Below, one piece after another: positions 8,698 to 16,790 of a stretch of 64,000 bases of DNA. The translations under genes and the position numbers were made by a program. The notes below the pieces were generated by a model that was given only the letters and a program-made list of their open reading frames with translations, ran no database searches and was not told where the DNA came from. This DNA comes from Halochromatium roseum. GTDB taxonomy: Bacteria > Pseudomonadota > Gammaproteobacteria > Chromatiales > Chromatiaceae. The DNA is taken from assembly GCF_016653315.1 (NCBI RefSeq), contig NZ_NHSH01000006.1, forward strand, positions 62,001 to 126,000, read 5' to 3'. Within the stretch, counting starts at the first letter, position 1, and each line of letters begins with the position of its first letter.

Positions 8698-9180
8698 ATG
8701 CCAACTTTTGTCTATATGACTCGTTGCGACGGCTGCGGCAACTGCGTTGATATCTGCCCGTCCGACATCATGCACATCGATAAGACCACGCGACGCGCTT
8801 ACAATATCGAGCCAAACATGTGCTGGGAGTGTTATTCCTGTGTCAAGGCTTGCCCACATCAGGCGATTGACGTTCGCGGCTACGCCGACTTTGCTCCACT
8901 TGGCCACTCGGTGCGAGTGATTCGAGACGAAGAAAAAGGGGTGATCGCCTGGCGAATCAAATTCCGCAATGGCAAAAAGGATATGAATTTGCTGGCGCCG
9001 ATCACGACGAAACCTTGGGGCAAACATATCCCCAAGCTCGCCGACGAACCCGCACCGAGCAATGAAGCGCGCGACAGCCAACTGCTGTTCAACGAGCCAA
9101 AGTACATCCGTCTCGACGATGGTGGCTTGCATACGCTCAAGTCTAACGGCCTAAAAATGAAAGAGGGGGTGTACTACTGA
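8698..9180 (+). CDS. aprB: Adenylylsulfate reductase beta subunit
   Basis: A 160-residue ferredoxin-like subunit of dissimilatory APS reductase. Two [4Fe-4S] cluster motifs are visible: CDGCGNCVDICP (residues 10-21) and CWECYSCVKACP (residues 42-53). It carries electrons away from the FAD of AprA. The C-terminal tail, about 100 residues that wrap around AprA in known structures, is present and ends in KEGVYY. Its TGA overlaps the aprA ATG by one base (TGATG), so translation is coupled. Confidence 0.97.
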   Translation: MPTFVYMTRCDGCGNCVDICPSDIMHIDKTTRRAYNIEPNMCWECYSCVKACPHQAIDVRGYADFAPLGHSVRVIRDEEKGVIAWRIKFRNGKKDMNLLAPITTKPWGKHIPKLADEPAPSNEARDSQLLFNEPKYIRLDDGGLHTLKSNGLKMKEGVYY

Positions 9181-11060
9181 TGGCTCACGAAACAATCGTC
9201 GAAGACGGCATTGACGTCCTGGTTGTTGGTGCGGGTCTGGGAGGCACTGGCGCAGCCTTTGAAGCGAGATACTGGGGTAAAGACAAAAAGATCGTTATTG
9301 CCGAGAAGGCGAATATCGACCGCTCCGGCGCCGTTGCGCAGGGTCTCTACGCCATCAACTGCTATATGGGAACCCGATTCGGAGAGAACAACCCGGAAGA
9401 TCATGTGCGTTATGCGCGCATTGACCTGATGGGCATGGTTCGCGAAGACCTCCTGTTTGACATGGCTCGCCACGTCGATTCAACTGTGCATCAGTTTGAG
9501 GAATGGGGTCTGCCCCTGATGCGGAATCCGAAGACGGGCGCCTATCAGCGCGAAGGGCGCTGGCAGATCATGATTCACGGCGAATCCTACAAGCCCATCG
9601 TCGCCGAGGCGGCGAAGAAATCGGCGGACAAGGTCTTCAATCGTATCTGCGTCACCCATCTGCTCATGGACGAGGCCCAGGAGAACCGGGTCGCTGGCGC
9701 CGTCGGCTTCAACGTCCGGACCGGCAACTACCACGTCTTCAAGTCCAAGACCGTGATCGTTGGTGCCGGTGGCGCATCGAACATCTTCAAGCCCCGCTCG
9801 GTCGGAGAAGGTGCCGGTCGCGTCTGGTACGCACCTTGGTCATCAGGCTCCGCCTATGGTCTGCTGATCGAGGCCGGCGCCAAGATGACGCAGATGGAAA
9901 ACCGGATTGTTCTGGCGCGCTTCAAGGATGGCTACGGTCCGGTTGGCGCATACTTCCTGCATCTCAAAACCTATACCCAGAATGGCCTGGGCGAAGAGTA
10001 CGAATCCAAGTGGTTCCCCGCGCTCCAGGAGATGGTGGGTAAGGAATATCTGGACGTGGAGGCTTCGCACAGAACCCATCGCCCGATCCCAACCTGTCTG
10101 CGCAACCACGCGTTCATCAATGAGGTCAATGCCGGTCGCGGCCCGATCCACATGGTCACCATGGAGGCCTTCCAGGACCCGCATCTCGAAGAGATCGGCT
10201 GGCACAACTTCCTCGGCATGACGGTTGGTCAGGCCGTCCTCTGGGCCGCAACAGATGTCGATCCGAAGTACGAGAATCCTGAGTTGACGACATCAGAGCC
10301 TTACGTGATGGGCTCTCATGCGACCGGCTGCGGTGCCTGGTGCTCCGGTCCTGAAGATGTGTCACCGGATGAGTACTTCTGGGGCTACAACCGAATGACG
10401 ACAGTCGCTGGTCTGTTTGGCGCTGGTGATGCCGTCGGCGGTACCCCACATGCCTTCTCTTCCGGCTCCTTCACGGAAGGTCGCCTGGCCGCCAAGGCTG
10501 CCTGCAAGTACATCGACGATGGCAAGGCAGAAGGCATTATGATCTCTGAGGCTCAGATCAATCGGCGCAAGGAGGAGATCTTCAAGCCGATGGAGCATTA
10601 CAAGATCTACCGCAATGAGATCACCGCCGGCTCGGTCAACCCGAACTACATCAACCCGCGTCAAGGCCTCGATCGCTTACAGAAGTTGATGGACGAGTAC
10701 GCTGGTGGTGTCACGGTCAACTACATGACCAATGAAAAGCTGCTCAACATCGGTCTGAAGAAGATCAAGCTACTCGAGGAAGATCTCGACAAGATCGCAG
10801 CGGAAGATATCCATGAACTGATGCGGGCATGGGAACTGAAGCATCGCATGCGGACGTCCGAGTCCGTGTTGCAGCACACGCTGTTCCGCAAGGAGACGCG
10901 TTGGCCCGGCTACTACTACCGCGGTGACGCAATGAAGCTGGATGATGAGAACTGGCATGTGCTGACGGTCTCGCATCGCGATCCGAAAACGGGTGAATAC
11001 ACCATGGAGAAGGCGCCTTGCTACCACTTGGTGGACGAGGCTGAGGCCGAGGCGGCCTAA
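9180..11060 (+). CDS. aprA: Adenylylsulfate reductase alpha subunit
   Basis: A 626-residue FAD enzyme that forms APS from sulfite and AMP in sulfur oxidisers. The N-terminal fold has VLVVGAGLGGTGAAFEARYW. The region HRTHRPIPTCLRNHAFINEV holds conserved Arg and His residues of the substrate channel, and GDAVGGTPHAFSSGSFTEGR is the FAD-binding C-terminal signature. The length matches the family. It is the last gene of aprMBA, and a hairpin at 11093-11112 follows the stop codon. With sat it completes the cytoplasmic route from sulfite to sulfate with ATP gain. Confidence 0.98.
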   Translation: MAHETIVEDGIDVLVVGAGLGGTGAAFEARYWGKDKKIVIAEKANIDRSGAVAQGLYAINCYMGTRFGENNPEDHVRYARIDLMGMVREDLLFDMARHVDSTVHQFEEWGLPLMRNPKTGAYQREGRWQIMIHGESYKPIVAEAAKKSADKVFNRICVTHLLMDEAQENRVAGAVGFNVRTGNYHVFKSKTVIVGAGGASNIFKPRSVGEGAGRVWYAPWSSGSAYGLLIEAGAKMTQMENRIVLARFKDGYGPVGAYFLHLKTYTQNGLGEEYESKWFPALQEMVGKEYLDVEASHRTHRPIPTCLRNHAFINEVNAGRGPIHMVTMEAFQDPHLEEIGWHNFLGMTVGQAVLWAATDVDPKYENPELTTSEPYVMGSHATGCGAWCSGPEDVSPDEYFWGYNRMTTVAGLFGAGDAVGGTPHAFSSGSFTEGRLAAKAACKYIDDGKAEGIMISEAQINRRKEEIFKPMEHYKIYRNEITAGSVNPNYINPRQGLDRLQKLMDEYAGGVTVNYMTNEKLLNIGLKKIKLLEEDLDKIAAEDIHELMRAWELKHRMRTSESVLQHTLFRKETRWPGYYYRGDAMKLDDENWHVLTVSHRDPKTGEYTMEKAPCYHLVDEAEAEAA

Positions 11061-11092
11061 GACTCCAGCCGGATGTCGGCTGAGATAACCGT

Positions 11093-11112
11093 GCCCCCGA
11101 ACAATCGGGGGC
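11093..11112 (+). terminator. Hairpin after aprA
   Basis: GCCCCCGA-acaa-TCGGGGGC is a perfect 8-bp GC-rich stem with a 4-base loop, 32 bp after the aprA stop codon. No long T-run follows immediately, though TATT does. A separate run of eight T occurs at 11152-11159. Confidence 0.65.
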
Positions 11113-11236
11113 TATTCAGTAAGCGATAAGATCAACGGCGGGTTTGTTGGTCTTTTTTTTCGAGCGAGCCAAAGCGCCTGCCGCGGCAAGTAGATCCGGA
11201 CCCGCCGCCGCTTGATCTACTGATTGAGATGAGCCG

Positions 11237-11587
11237 ATGAACATCATTCAAAAAACAGACGATGAGTTACTGGAGATCGCCATCCCCATGTGGGATGACC
11301 TCATTAAGTACTCAAATAAGGGGCAATATGGAAAGTTTATCCGCAACTTTTCCTACAATCTGTTGCTCGGACTAAACGAAGTAGAGGTTGGCAAGCAGTT
11401 CGCAAAAAGTGAGCTAACACGGAGCCTATCACCAGACTACGATGTGCTCGGCTTTATTCGTCGTGGCGAGCATGTCAGCTGTTTGTTTAGAGTCCGCAGC
11501 ACCAAGAAAGAAGGCGAATGGCTCGGGCGCATGGTCCTGGGCTACGAGGAAGGCGAAGTCAAGATCTTTGCCGCATCTGTTTTTTAA
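11237..11587 (+). CDS. Hypothetical protein upstream of the SlyD-like protein
   Basis: A 116-residue soluble protein with no family I can name. It reads as an alpha/beta domain: helical start (DDELLEIAIPMWDDLIKYSN), then beta strands at the end (VSCLFRVRSTKKEGEWLGRM, VLGYEEGEVKIFAASVF). The ending resembles small NTF2-like folds, but I cannot confirm that. Its stop codon is immediately followed by the ATG of the next gene, so the two are co-translated. Placement after aprA suggests a helper role, perhaps in folding or stability of a sulfur-pathway enzyme; this is inference only. Confidence 0.8.
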   Translation: MNIIQKTDDELLEIAIPMWDDLIKYSNKGQYGKFIRNFSYNLLLGLNEVEVGKQFAKSELTRSLSPDYDVLGFIRRGEHVSCLFRVRSTKKEGEWLGRMVLGYEEGEVKIFAASVF

Positions 11588-12103
11588 ATGACCATGCCCG
11601 CGATTATTGAAGACAACAAGTACGTCGAGTTGACATACCAGGTCATCGACAAAAAAACGGGAAGCGTCTTGACCCAGGTCGAATTCCCTGTCGGTTATGT
11701 GCATGGCGCCAATGAGGTATTATCACCTGCTGTCAGCGCCGAACTGAAGGGAAAAGCCGTGGGTGACATCATTGAAGTTCCAATTGACTGCAATGAATTA
11801 TATGGCCCAAGAGACGAGTCCCTGGTCGTGACAGACTATATCGAGAATGTCCCCGAGGAATACCGCGAGGTCGGCACGACGATCACGATGGAGAATGCTA
11901 AGGGTGAGACCAAGAGCTTCCTGGTCACCCGTAAAGACGATAAAACCTTAACGATCGATGGCAATAACCCGCTGTGCGGTAGAGAAGTGATTTTTCGACT
12001 GGAGATCATCGAGGTACGGGACGCGACCGACGAGGAGATAGAAGCGGGCGGCAAGCTCGATGAAGGCCCCAACCTGGAAGGAAGCCTCCGCAAACTCCAC
12101 TGA
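11588..12103 (+). CDS. FKBP-type peptidyl-prolyl isomerase, SlyD-like
   Basis: A 171-residue cytoplasmic protein. The start matches SlyD-type FKBPs (NKYVELTYQVIDKKTG, then PVGYVHGANEVLSPAVSAEL, then GKAVGDIIEVPIDCNELYGP). An insert-in-flap domain occupies roughly residues 80-130, and the chain returns to the FKBP core with IDGNNPLCGREVIFRLEIIE. These enzymes catalyse proline isomerisation and act as chaperones. The histidine-rich metal-binding tail of E. coli SlyD is absent. A second ATG six bases downstream is an alternative start. It abuts the gene at 11237. Confidence 0.88.
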   Translation: MTMPAIIEDNKYVELTYQVIDKKTGSVLTQVEFPVGYVHGANEVLSPAVSAELKGKAVGDIIEVPIDCNELYGPRDESLVVTDYIENVPEEYREVGTTITMENAKGETKSFLVTRKDDKTLTIDGNNPLCGREVIFRLEIIEVRDATDEEIEAGGKLDEGPNLEGSLRKLH

Positions 12104-12257
12104 CGCGATCCAGAACCACAAAGTCCCGGATTCGACCAGCCCGGCGCGCCCTTGTAGCCCGGACGGGGCCGAATTCTCATTAAAGCGTCAGTCTTTCGGG
12201 AGGGGCTGACGGCAGCGATCCGATCCTCCCGTTATCACCCACGAGTAGAGGTCTTTT

Positions 12258-12419
12258 ATGAGCGAAGCACCGAAAAGCCGGCCAAAGGTTCCCGAGGGCA
12301 GCGCGCGCTATTTGATCACGCGCCAGAAGAGTGCCAATGACAAAGGGTTTGTTGGCTACGACACGATCTGGGAGTCGTTTCAGAAAGAGAAAAAATACTC
12401 AACGCCCAAACGCCCGTAA
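12258..12419 (+). CDS. Small basic protein of 53 residues, unknown function
   Basis: An ATG at 12258 preceded by AGAGG (6 bases away) opens a 53-residue frame that begins MSEAPKSRPKVPEGSARYLI and ends with KKYSTPKRP. It is basic (many Lys and Arg) and has no membrane span. Regular codon use and a good ribosome binding site argue for a real gene. It is too short for me to assign a family. It lies 154 bp after the SlyD-like gene and may be in the same transcript. Confidence 0.55.
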   Translation: MSEAPKSRPKVPEGSARYLITRQKSANDKGFVGYDTIWESFQKEKKYSTPKRP

Positions 12420-12505
12420 ACGAAGCGGCCACGCGGCAAGGACTCGCCGCGCGGCCAAAGGCTGTCTATGGACTCGCCATCGACGGTCTATGGAATCCTC
12501 TGCAC

Positions 12506-13018
12506 TCACTCGAGTCGCTGGAGATCGAAGTCCATGGTCTCGAGATCACCAAAGATCCATGTCGCAGAAGGAGCGCCGAGACCGGCCACGGTGCCAGGAT
12601 TGACGAGCCAAGTCATGCCACCTTTCACATTATCTAGGCATCGGATCTCTGGCTCATGACTGTGTCCACAACAGACTAAGTCGTGATCACCGGCACGCGC
12701 AAAGGCCTGCCCAATATGCGGATAGTGCGTCATGAAAATGCAGCGCCCCGCCAACTCCAGGTTGGCATCGTTGCCATAGTAGGAAAGCTGCCCCTCTGAG
12801 CGACACGCCAAGCGCGATATCGAGACCGGATCGCCGAGATTGTTGCCATGGATCACATGAATCGGAAGATTCAGTTTAAGTGACGCGAGCAGCGTGTTTG
12901 TTCCAATCAGGTCGCCGCAATGCAGAACGCATTCTGCGCCCCGTGTCTTGGCTTCAGCAATCGCGGTCGCAAGCATGGGACCACGATCATGGCTATCCGA
13001 AACAATGCAGATCTTCAT
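12506..13018 (-). CDS. YfcE/MJ0936-family metallophosphoesterase
   Basis: A 170-residue calcineurin-like phosphoesterase. The metal-binding motifs are in order: IVSDSHD near the start, HCGDLIG, IHGNNLGD, MTHYP, and CGHSHEPEI, with VNPGTV after that. This small one-domain type hydrolyses phosphodiesters (YfcE and MJ0936 act on model cyclic or bis-nitrophenyl phosphates), but the natural substrate is usually unknown. The ATG at 13018 gives MKICIVSDSHD, the typical family start; an upstream ATG at 13027 is possible. It is 75 bp downstream of cysC on the same strand. Confidence 0.9.
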   Translation of the reverse strand: MKICIVSDSHDRGPMLATAIAEAKTRGAECVLHCGDLIGTNTLLASLKLNLPIHVIHGNNLGDPVSISRLACRSEGQLSYYGNDANLELAGRCIFMTHYPHIGQAFARAGDHDLVCCGHSHEPEIRCLDNVKGGMTWLVNPGTVAGLGAPSATWIFGDLETMDFDLQRLE

Positions 13019-13092
13019 GCAACACACTCAGTTAATGTGAATCTTGCGCGATTCATCTGCCGGGGTGGTGAAGCTCCATGAGCATTAGAAGC

Positions 13093-13758
13093 TCAGGTCG
13101 CGGAGGCCTTTAAGATGCCCCGGCCCACCAGATAGTCAATGACCTCCCCCGCCAGTGCTTCGGGTGTCTGCTCGCTCGCCTTCAGGGTCAGTTCAGGTGA
13201 ATCTGGAGCCTCGTAGGGGTCATCGATGCCGGTGAAGTGGCTGATCTCCCCGGCACGCGCCTTCTTATACAGGCCTTTGGGATCGCGCTGCTCGCAGACA
13301 TCGAGCGGCGTATCGACGAAGACCTCGATGAAATCGCCATCGCGCATCGTCGCCCGTACGCGATCACGGTCTACGCGGTAGGGACTGATAAAGGCCGTCA
13401 GCGCGATCGTGCCCGCCTCGCAGAACAACTGAGCCACGGCACCGATCCGACGGATGTTCTCTTCTCGATCAACAGCCGAAAAGCCCAAACCGAAGCGCTC
13501 TGCGAACTCGTCGCCATGGGTCTCCTTGAGGATGTTCCGGCCGGCATTCAGGCCGTGTCGGACATTGTCACCGTCAAGCACTGCACTCTTCACCCCACGC
13601 GCTGCGAGCATGTGGTCGAGCACATTCGCCAGCGTGCTTTTGCCCGAGCCGCTGAGACCGGTAAACCAGATCACGCACCCACGGTGGCCATGCAACCGCT
13701 CACGCTCTTCACGAGTCACCCGGTGCTCGTGCCAAGTGATGTTGGTATCGTTCTCCAT
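13093..13758 (-). CDS. cysC: Adenylylsulfate kinase
   Basis: A 221-residue APS kinase that makes PAPS from APS and ATP. The P-loop is GLSGSGKST (about residues 34-42), followed by LDGDNVRHGLN (the APS-binding motif), the NIRRIGAVAQLF segment, and FVDTPLDVCEQRDPKGLYKK. It is probably for assimilatory or sulfonation needs, opposite in direction to the energy-yielding Sat reaction. It is close to sat and aprMBA, so enzymes that compete for APS are encoded within 9 kb. Confidence 0.96.
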   Translation of the reverse strand: MENDTNITWHEHRVTREERERLHGHRGCVIWFTGLSGSGKSTLANVLDHMLAARGVKSAVLDGDNVRHGLNAGRNILKETHGDEFAERFGLGFSAVDREENIRRIGAVAQLFCEAGTIALTAFISPYRVDRDRVRATMRDGDFIEVFVDTPLDVCEQRDPKGLYKKARAGEISHFTGIDDPYEAPDSPELTLKASEQTPEALAGEVIDYLVGRGILKASAT

Positions 13759-14288
13759 CTACTCTAGATTCCCGTGACAAGGGATCGGCCTGCCGGACGC
13801 AGTTCCGATCGCGATTTGATTAAAAAAGCGCTGTCGCGAGACAGCCGCAAATGACCGCGCAACGAGTATACAAGCAGTCTACCAAAAGCTGCACCAAGTG
13901 ATCCGCGCCGTGATCCGCGCCGGCTCGCACCTGAGCATCGAAATCAAGCATCCAGAATGCCAGCAAAGGCTACTGCAGGCCTCGGACTCTGGCAATCAGG
14001 ATCGCTTACTGGGAGTCCTGCGATGGGCCCACCCCTCGATTTGTCTCAGCAAGGCGCAAGTTCTCGATGAAGCAGCCCTCCAGATCAATCGCAGCCGACC
14101 GCCAGACGCCTTGGCTCAGGAGCGCGACGGGTTCAGGAGCACGCCGCTAACCGAGCCTATCGGCACCTGAAGACGGGCTGAAAGCGTGACTCAGACCACA
14201 GTCCAGAGAACATTCAAGCAACCGTCCTAGACAAACAAGGGTTAGTGAATTAGTATTTGCTTATTCACTAACAAAACGGAGCTTGGCC
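13759..14288. other. Gene-poor stretch between cysC and a small membrane protein
   Basis: I see no convincing gene. An open frame at 13898-14170 starts with GTG in a short direct duplication (GTGATCCGCGCC twice) and has no ribosome binding site or known similarity. The end of the stretch holds the long inverted repeat at 14241-14272. Confidence 0.5.
14241..14272. promoter_or_regulatory. Perfect 10-bp inverted repeat upstream of small membrane protein
   Basis: GTTAGTGAAT and ATTCACTAAC are exact reverse complements separated by 12 bases. The element lies 16 bp before the start codon at 14289, where a repressor would block initiation. It is AT-rich and lacks a T-run, so an operator is more likely than a terminator. 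Confidence 0.5.
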
Positions 14289-14513
14289 ATGTTGACCAAT
14301 TGCCGAACGATGCGCGCTGCCGTGATACTCTCCGCACTCCTGCTGGCTACAGGTGTTCTACTTGGCGTCATCGCCATGATGACACCGCTCGCGGTACCGA
14401 CGAGCCAACTCGCCTTGGTGCTAGTACTGTCCGCAGCGCTACTTCTAGCCGTGACCTTCCTGGTTGCTCTGATCCCTGGCGTTTCACGGCACATGGACGA
14501 ATGTCGCCATTAG
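14289..14513 (+). CDS. Small two-span membrane protein, unknown function
   Basis: 74 residues from the ATG at 14289, which has GGAG 7 bases upstream; a TTG at 14283 is an alternative. Two membrane helices are clear: AAVILSALLLATGVLLGVIA and LALVLVLSAALLLAVTFLVA, joined by a short loop with Pro residues. It ends in a short charged tail (SRHMDECRH). No family recognised. It stands alone between cysC and tyrA, with a conspicuous inverted repeat directly in front of it. Confidence 0.6.
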   Translation: MLTNCRTMRAAVILSALLLATGVLLGVIAMMTPLAVPTSQLALVLVLSAALLLAVTFLVALIPGVSRHMDECRH

Positions 14514-14637
14514 AGTCGCGCTTGGAACCGCACTTGGAATCACCTAGACAGGATCGCCAGGCCCTGATGCCTCGCGCGTCGAGAAGACGCCGATAAGCAT
14601 CGGGCCTCAACTCCGGCAACGAACTAGCGGCAGTTCC

Positions 14638-15528
14638 TCAATCACCACCCGTTGTTGATGGCTCCAACCCGTCAACATAGCGCTCCCGCGCCGCGCGCGC
14701 GCGCTCAAAGATGCTCAGCAACGCATCTGCATCGGTAGATCGAATGGTGTTCGAGAGTTCGTTGAGCTCATCGCCAAAGCGGCTCAGCATGCTGCTCAGG
14801 GCGTCCGCGTTGGCAATACAGATATCGCGCCACATCTCTGGACTCGATGAAGCGATGCGGGTGAAGTCGCGGAAGCCGCCGGCCGCATAGCGGAAGATTT
14901 CATCGTTGCTACGCATCCTCGCGAGCGCATCAACCAGCCCGAACGCCAGCATGTGCGGCAGATGGCTGGTCGCGGCAAGCACCTCATCGTGATGCTCGAC
15001 GCTCATCTCGGTCACCTCAGAGCCCACCTGCTCCCACATCGCCCGCACCCGCGCGACCGCTCCTGGGTCTGTCTCAGGTACGGGCGTCAGGATAACCCGG
15101 CGACTCTGGTAAAGGTCAGGAAACGATGAGCCGACGCCGCTGCGCTCGGTGCCCGCGATCGGATGTCCAGGCACCAGCCAGGACGGAACATTGCCGCCAA
15201 AGACTCGCCGAGCATCGCTAACAACGCTGCCTTTGACGCTGCCGCCATCGGTGACCACAGCACGCGCTGGGAGCCGCCCCTTGATCTTCGCAAAGACCCC
15301 CGCAATCGCCCCCAACGGCACGGCGATGAACACCATATCGGCATCCGCCACCGCATCGCCGGGCTCGAAAACGTAATCGTCGATCACACCGAGTTCGAGC
15401 GCGAGCTTAAGGTTCTCTATCGAGCGACCGCAGCCAATCACCTCCCCGACGGCATCAGCCGCGCGCAAGGCTCGCGCCAAAGACCCGCCAATGAGACCGA
15501 CGCCGATGACTGCAAGGCGCTCGATCAT
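14638..15528 (-). CDS. tyrA: Prephenate dehydrogenase
   Basis: A 296-residue NAD(P)-dependent enzyme of tyrosine synthesis. The Rossmann motif is LAVIGVGLIGGSLARAL (residues 5-21). Family segments include VVTDGGSVKG, VPGHPIAGTERSGVGSS (substrate-binding His and the GTE-x-S/A-G region) and HHDEVLAATSHLPHMLAFGL. It overlaps hisC by 4 bases and ends the gyrA-serC-serA-pheA-hisC-tyrA series. In many gammaproteobacteria this protein is fused or adjacent to aroA. No aroA follows here; transcription ends near the convergent small membrane gene. Confidence 0.95.
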   Translation of the reverse strand: MIERLAVIGVGLIGGSLARALRAADAVGEVIGCGRSIENLKLALELGVIDDYVFEPGDAVADADMVFIAVPLGAIAGVFAKIKGRLPARAVVTDGGSVKGSVVSDARRVFGGNVPSWLVPGHPIAGTERSGVGSSFPDLYQSRRVILTPVPETDPGAVARVRAMWEQVGSEVTEMSVEHHDEVLAATSHLPHMLAFGLVDALARMRSNDEIFRYAAGGFRDFTRIASSSPEMWRDICIANADALSSMLSRFGDELNELSNTIRSTDADALLSIFERARAARERYVDGLEPSTTGGD

Positions 15529-16664
15529 CCGCCGCTCCGAGGCGCGTTCGTTTTCCCGAGCACCCGAGCGAGTGCCGCCAGCATCCGGTCGTTCTCTTCC
15601 GCCAGGCCGATACTAATGCGGAGATGCGTCGGCAGGCCGTAATTCGCAACCGGGCGACAGATCACGCCCTCGCGCAGCAGCGCCTGATCGATAGGACCGA
15701 CCGGCTGGCCCAGATCAACCGTGACAAAATTACCAACCGACGGAATCGCGTCCAGGCCCAAGGCGTCGAGACCCGCCATCACCCGCGCCCTCTCCTGCTG
15801 GTTATGCGCAACCGAGCGCTCAACATGCTCACGATCAGCAAGCGCAGCCACCGCCGCAGCCTGCGCCGGTGCATTGACATTGAACGGATGCCGGACACGG
15901 TTCATCAGCTCAGCGGCATGCGCATGACTGAGGCCATAGCCGACCCGCAACGAGGCCAGCCCGTGAATCTTGGCAAAGGTGCGCGTGACGATCAGGTTCG
16001 GATAGTCATCGAGCCAAGCGCTGGTGTCTGGATAATCAGCTTCATCGACATACTCGAAATACGCCTCATCCACCACCACCATGCAGTGCTCTGGTAGGCC
16101 AGACAAGAAGGCCCGCAACGGCTCGGCCGCGATCCATGTCCCGGTTGGATTGTTCGGATTGGCGATCCAAACCACGCCCGTGCGTTCATTGACCAGTGCC
16201 GCCATCGCCTCGAGATCATGTCCAAAGTCGCGCGCCGGTGCGACGCGTGCAAGCGCGCCGGCCGCCATGGTCGCGATCGGATAGACGGCAAAGGCATGCT
16301 CGGAAAACACCGACTCCAGCCCAGGATGCAGGAACACACGCGCAACCAGATCAAGCACATCGTTAGAGCCATTGCCAATCGTCACCTGCTCAGGCTCAAC
16401 GCCATGATGCGCAGCGATTGCCCGGCGCAACGCAAACCCCCCGCCATCCGGATAGCGCCCCAGCTCAGCCGCAGCCGCCGCATAGGCAGCACGCGCCGCT
16501 TCACCACAGCCAAGTGGATTCTCGTTCGAGGCCAGCTTCACCGACCCGGTGATACCCAACTCTCGCTCAAGCTCGGTGATTGGCTTTCCCGGCACATAAG
16601 GTGTCAGCCCCGCGATCTGCGGTGCGGCCTTCGCCAGATGTCGGTTTGGCTGTTCGCTCATCAT
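15525..16664 (-). CDS. hisC: Histidinol-phosphate/aromatic aminotransferase
   Basis: A 379-residue PLP enzyme of fold type I. Visible motifs are KLASNENPLGC near the start, the cofactor region IGNGSNDVLDLVARVFLHPG, IANPNNPTGTW, VVVDEAYFEYVD, and TRTFAKIHGLASLRVGYGLS with the Schiff-base lysine. The position between pheA and tyrA suggests it acts mainly on phenylpyruvate, hydroxyphenylpyruvate or arogenate, as the hisC2 copies in such clusters do. It could also serve histidine synthesis. A ribosome binding site GGAG lies just before the ATG at 16664. Confidence 0.94.
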   Translation of the reverse strand: MMSEQPNRHLAKAAPQIAGLTPYVPGKPITELERELGITGSVKLASNENPLGCGEAARAAYAAAAAELGRYPDGGGFALRRAIAAHHGVEPEQVTIGNGSNDVLDLVARVFLHPGLESVFSEHAFAVYPIATMAAGALARVAPARDFGHDLEAMAALVNERTGVVWIANPNNPTGTWIAAEPLRAFLSGLPEHCMVVVDEAYFEYVDEADYPDTSAWLDDYPNLIVTRTFAKIHGLASLRVGYGLSHAHAAELMNRVRHPFNVNAPAQAAAVAALADREHVERSVAHNQQERARVMAGLDALGLDAIPSVGNFVTVDLGQPVGPIDQALLREGVICRPVANYGLPTHLRISIGLAEENDRMLAALARVLGKTNAPRSGG

Positions 16665-16790
16665 GCACTCCTACTCGATTGGCAGCCGGCTCTCGGCTGC
16701 TCATGGCCGCCCGGTCGCCATTGGCTTCGTTGGCTTCGTTGGCCCAGGCCAGCACGGGCCAGCATGCGCATCCACGGAGGTCAGCGCATC

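Noticed and set aside
13898-14170. 90-codon plus-strand frame after cysC
   Set aside because: GTG start within a short duplication, no ribosome binding site, no recognisable product.
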